DNA of 13,530 nucleotides from Nocardioides sp. Lineage in GTDB: Bacteria; Actinomycetota; Actinomycetes; Propionibacteriales; Nocardioidaceae. Under the pieces are notes generated by a model. It saw only the letters and a program-made list of their open reading frames with translations. It did no database searches and was not told the origin of the DNA. Every line of letters begins with the position of its first letter. Position 1 is the first letter of the stretch. Position numbers and translations under genes: made by a program. The DNA lies in NCBI GenBank assembly GCA_021166815.1, contig JAJPEO010000275.1, positions 1 to 13,530 on the forward strand. The letters run 5' to 3'. Below are positions 11,163 through 13,530 of the stretch, piece by piece.

Positions 11163-11180
11163 TGTCTTGACGTCAAGATA
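11163..11180 (-). promoter_or_regulatory. Palindromic operator upstream of the MFS gene (TATCTTGACGTCAAGACA)
   Basis: Read towards the transporter gene the site is TATCTTGACGTCAAGACA, with a perfect 14-bp palindrome TCTTGACGTCAAGA at 11165-11178. It is identical at 15 of 18 positions to the icd site and in the same orientation. It ends 6 bases before the GGAGG ribosome site, so a bound protein would block the start of transcription if TATCTT is the -10 box. No regulator gene is next to it, so control would come from elsewhere in the genome. Confidence 0.7.
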
Positions 11181-11191
11181 TCACCGGCGGG

Positions 11192-11241
11192 GCGGTGAGT
11201 GAGCCACGTTCGAGCCCGGGAAAGTGTGGCTCACTCACCGC
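11192..11241. terminator. 50-base palindrome after purH (probable terminator)
   Basis: Perfect 16-bp arms, GCGGTGAGTGAGCCAC (11192-11207) and its complement (11226-11241), enclose an 18-base loop containing CCCGGG. It starts 18 bases beyond the purH stop codon and should end the purH transcript before the MFS gene. The shared GGGAA(A)GTG next to the right arm recalls the larger palindrome at 8453-8520, so the two may belong to one repeat type. Confidence 0.75.
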
Positions 11242-11259
11242 TCTGACGTACGCAGCGGA

Positions 11260-12840
11260 TCAGTGGAAGAAGTGGCGTGTCCCGGTGAAGTACATCGTCA
11301 CGCCCGCCTTCTCGCACGCGGCGATGGTCTCCTCGTCGCGTACGGAGCCGCCGGGCTGCACGATCGCCTTCACACCGGCGTCGATCAGGATCTGGGGCCC
11401 GTCGGCGAAGGGGAAGAACGCGTCGGAGGCCGCGACGGATCCCGTCGCCCGCTCCCCCGCGCGCTCGACGGCGAGCTTGCAGGAGTCGACGCGGTTGACC
11501 TGGCCCATGCCGACGCCGACCGAGGCACCGCCCGAGGCGAGCAGGATCGCGTTGGACTTCACCGCACGGCAGGCGCGCCAGGCGAACGCGAGGTCGGCCA
11601 ACGTCTCGGCGTCGGCGGCCTCCCCGGTCGCCAGCGTCCACGACGCCGGGTCGTCGCCGTCGGCGTCGATCACGTCGCGGTCCTGCAGCAGCAGGCCGCC
11701 CGAGATCGCGCGCATCTCCCCGCCGCCGCGAGCCAGCGGCGCGGCCTCGAGGATGCGGATGTTCTTCTTGGCCTGCAGCACCTCGATCGCGCCGTCGTCG
11801 TAGCCCGGCGCCACGATGACCTCGGTGAAGATCTCGGCGACCTGCTCGGCCATCTCCTTCGACACCGGCACGTTGGTCGCGATCACGCCGCCGAACGCCG
11901 AGACCGGGTCGCACTCGTGGGCGCGACGGTGGGCCTCGGCCACGTCGGCGCCGACCGCGATGCCGCACGGGTTGGCGTGCTTGATGATCGCCACGGCGGG
12001 CAGGTCGAAGTCGTACGCCGCCCGTCGGGCCGCGTCGGCGTCGACGTAGTTGTTGTAGGACATCTCCTTGCCGTGGTGCTGGGTGGCCTGGGCCAGCCCG
12101 GGCCCCTCGGGCAGGAAGCCGTTGCTGTAGAGCGCAGCGCCCTGGTGGGGGTTCTCGCCGTAGCGCAGGACCGCCTGCTTCTCCCACGTCGCGCCCATCC
12201 AGGCGGGGTAGCCCTGGCCCTCGGAGGTGTCGGTGAGCACGTTGCCCATCCACGAGGCCACGTGGACGTCGTACGTGGCCGTGTGCACGAACGCCTCGGC
12301 CGCGAGGCGCTTGCGCTGCTCGAGGGTGAAGCCGCCCGAGCGGGCCGCCTCGAGCACGGCGTCGTAGCTGGCCGGGCTGGTGACGATGGCGACGCTGGGG
12401 TGGTTCTTGGCCGCCGCGCGGACCATCGAGGGGCCGCCGATGTCGATCTGCTCGACGCACTCGTCGGGGCTGGCACCCGACATCACGGTCTGGGTGAAGG
12501 GGTAGAGGTTGGAGACGACCAGGTCGAACGGCTCGACCCCGAGCTCCTCGAGCTGCGCGACGTGGGAGTCCAGGCGGCGGTCGGCGAGGATGCCGGCGTG
12601 CACGCGGGGGTGGAGCGTCTTGACGCGGCCGTCGAGGCACTCGGGGAAGCCGGTGAGGTCCTCCACCTTGGTGACCGGCAGGCCCAGCGACTCGATGAGG
12701 GCGGCCGAGCCGCCGGTGGACACGAGCTCGACGCCGGCGTCGTGCAGACCGCGGACGAGGTCCTCCAGGCCGGTCTTGTCGTAGACGGAGACGAGCGCTC
12801 GACGCAGCTCGAGGCGGCCTTCAGCGGTGGGTGCGGTCAC
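11260..12840 (-). CDS. purH: Bifunctional AICAR formyltransferase / IMP cyclohydrolase
   Basis: A 526-residue enzyme that formylates AICAR with 10-formyl-THF and closes the ring to give IMP, the last two steps of purine synthesis; E. coli PurH is 529. The N-terminal IMP cyclohydrolase (MGS-like) domain, about 1-145, shows [10 protein letters not shown] (41-50) and [12 protein letters not shown] (74-85). The transformylase domain follows, with RYGENPHQ (226-233), NNYVDADAA, and KHANPCGIA (287-295) carrying the catalytic Lys287-His288 pair. The C terminus is TGTRHFFH. The GTG at 12840 is the start: it gives the family N terminus and has GAGGAG at 12850-12855. The frame stays open to an ATG at 12930, but that part encodes the riboswitch RNA and has no protein homology. 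It is preceded by purN and the ZTP riboswitch. Confidence 0.97.
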   Translation of the reverse strand: MTAPTAEGRLELRRALVSVYDKTGLEDLVRGLHDAGVELVSTGGSAALIESLGLPVTKVEDLTGFPECLDGRVKTLHPRVHAGILADRRLDSHVAQLEELGVEPFDLVVSNLYPFTQTVMSGASPDECVEQIDIGGPSMVRAAAKNHPSVAIVTSPASYDAVLEAARSGGFTLEQRKRLAAEAFVHTATYDVHVASWMGNVLTDTSEGQGYPAWMGATWEKQAVLRYGENPHQGAALYSNGFLPEGPGLAQATQHHGKEMSYNNYVDADAARRAAYDFDLPAVAIIKHANPCGIAVGADVAEAHRRAHECDPVSAFGGVIATNVPVSKEMAEQVAEIFTEVIVAPGYDDGAIEVLQAKKNIRILEAAPLARGGGEMRAISGGLLLQDRDVIDADGDDPASWTLATGEAADAETLADLAFAWRACRAVKSNAILLASGGASVGVGMGQVNRVDSCKLAVERAGERATGSVAASDAFFPFADGPQILIDAGVKAIVQPGGSVRDEETIAACEKAGVTMYFTGTRHFFH

Positions 12841-12847
12841 GGGGGTG

Positions 12848-12950
12848 TACTCCTCGTCGGGGTGGGCTGAACCGAGGAGCAGCACCCAGGCGTTCGATGC
12901 CGCTCGACTCACTCCCCGGTGGTGGCCCACCTGCGCCAGTCGTGTGGCGG
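12848..12950 (-). promoter_or_regulatory. ZTP (pfl-motif) riboswitch controlling purH translation
   Basis: The purN-purH gap, read on the minus strand, carries the conserved elements of the ZTP aptamer in order. These are CGACTGGCG (12942-12934), a GGTGG/CCACC hairpin (12931-12927 with 12922-12918), then GGGGA (12917-12913) and the downstream CGCCTGGGTGC (12892-12882). The consensus GGGC near the 3' end reads GGGU here. Possible P1 pairing is CCGC (12950-12947) with GCGG (12903-12900) plus CACAC with GUGAG. The expression platform is visible: CTCCTCG (12879-12873) can pair with CGAGGAG (12856-12850), extended to 9 bp, which hides the purH Shine-Dalgarno. ZTP, which builds up when 10-formyl-THF is short, would be expected to free it and raise PurH. 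This RNA class is known upstream of purH and folate genes. Confidence 0.9.
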
Positions 12951-12964
12951 CAGTTTATCCGGCC

Positions 12965-13530
12965 TCAGCCCCCGATGCGCACCCGGCGACCGTCGACGAC
13001 CACGCCCTCGCGGGCGATGCGGCCCACCGCGTCGACGAGCATGGCCCGCTCGGCGACCTTGATGCGCTCGTGGAGCGACTCGACGTCGTCGTCGGCCTCC
13101 ACCGGCACGGTGACCTGGGCGACGATCGGGCCCGTGTCGACGCCGCCGTCGACCACGAACAGCGTCGCCCCGGTGACCTTGACGCCGTAGTCCAGCGCGT
13201 CACGCGGGCCGTGCATGCCGGGGAAGGCCGGACACAGGGCGGGGTGGGTGTTGAGGGTGAGGAAGCGGTCGAGGAACTCCTGCCCCAGGAGCTTCATGAA
13301 CCCTGCGCACACCACCAGGTCGGGCTCGAACCGGTCGACGACCGTCGCCATCGCGGTGTCCCAGCCCTCACGGGTCTCGAAGTCGCCCACGCTGCGCACG
13401 AAGGTCGGCACACCGGCCCGCTCGGCCCGGGCCAGGCCCTCGATGCCGTCGCGGGGGGCGCCGGCCGCGCCCACGTGCACGCCGGGCGCGGGGGCGGCCG
13501 CGGCGGCGGGCCGGGCCGGGAGGGTGGTGG
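12965..13530 (-). CDS. purN: Phosphoribosylglycinamide formyltransferase (5' end outside the window)
   Basis: The last 188 residues of GAR transformylase, which transfers a formyl group from 10-formyl-THF to GAR in the third step of purine synthesis. The frame is open to the right edge. The first visible residues, TTLPARP, align with the GSGTNLQAL start of the family, so only about 10-20 residues are missing. An internal GTG at 13480 is not the start. Visible motifs are PRDGIEGLARAERAGVPT, LVVCAGFMKLLG, and the catalytic LNTHPALCPAFPG segment (Asn and His of the family triad). VDGGVDTGPIVAQ supplies the catalytic Asp. The stretch PARPAAAAAPAPG, where helix 1 should lie, is unusually Ala/Pro-rich. 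The gene ends 124 bases before purH and the gap holds the ZTP riboswitch, so the two are probably co-transcribed with extra control on purH. Confidence 0.93.
   Translation of the reverse strand, partial: TTLPARPAAAAAPAPGVHVGAAGAPRDGIEGLARAERAGVPTFVRSVGDFETREGWDTAMATVVDRFEPDLVVCAGFMKLLGQEFLDRFLTLNTHPALCPAFPGMHGPRDALDYGVKVTGATLFVVDGGVDTGPIVAQVTVPVEADDDVESLHERIKVAERAMLVDAVGRIAREGVVVDGRRVRIGG

Noticed and set aside
9231..11198. Plus-strand open frame of about 650 codons opposite folD and the MFS gene
   Set aside because: His/Asp/Gly/Arg-rich composition typical of an antisense shadow; no recognisable domain and both opposite genes are well supported.
12841..12930. N-terminal extension of PurH from the ATG at 12930
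   Set aside because: The added residues come from the ZTP riboswitch RNA. The ribosome site and PurH homology both support the GTG at 12840.

Overview
The window is GC-rich (roughly 70%) chromosomal DNA from an actinobacterium. The gene set (monomeric NADP-isocitrate dehydrogenase, purN-purH, folD followed by a DUF3017 gene, mdh), the frequent GTG starts and the strong G/C bias at third codon positions all fit the Propionibacteriales. A Nocardioides-like organism is my best guess, but no 16S or other marker is present to prove it. There is no phage, insertion sequence, CRISPR array, tRNA or rRNA. Genes are tightly packed and the largest gene-free gap is under 200 bases.

Layout, left to right. 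The 3' end of trpS (+) is followed by a secreted LIP-family lipase (+), with a CRP/GlxR-type palindrome between them. A strong hairpin separates the lipase from a convergent DHA1-type MFS transporter (-). Next is icd (-), with its own hairpin terminator, divergent from an aquaporin Z gene (+) that carries a long repetitive Trp/Gln/Pro tail. The aquaporin runs head-on into a small lipoprotein gene (-), which is divergent from mdh (+). A 68-base symmetrical palindrome lies between mdh and the convergent pair folD-DUF3017 (-). Upstream of folD are a second MFS transporter (-), then purH (-) and the 5'-truncated purN (-).

How the genes fit together. purN and purH catalyse two formyl-transfer steps of purine synthesis, and FolD makes the 10-formyl-THF they consume. 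The gap between purN and purH holds a recognisable ZTP (pfl-motif) riboswitch. Its 3' part can form a hairpin that hides the purH Shine-Dalgarno sequence, which points to translational control by ZTP. icd and mdh are two TCA-cycle enzymes.

The most interesting regulatory signal is an 18-bp palindrome of the form TATCTTGACRTCAAGNNA. It occurs just upstream of icd and again just upstream of the second MFS transporter, in the same orientation, and so links a transporter of unknown substrate to a TCA-cycle gene. I see no wholly new multi-gene system here. The points worth following are the shared operator, the palindromic intergenic elements, the unusual aquaporin tail and the riboswitch expression platform.
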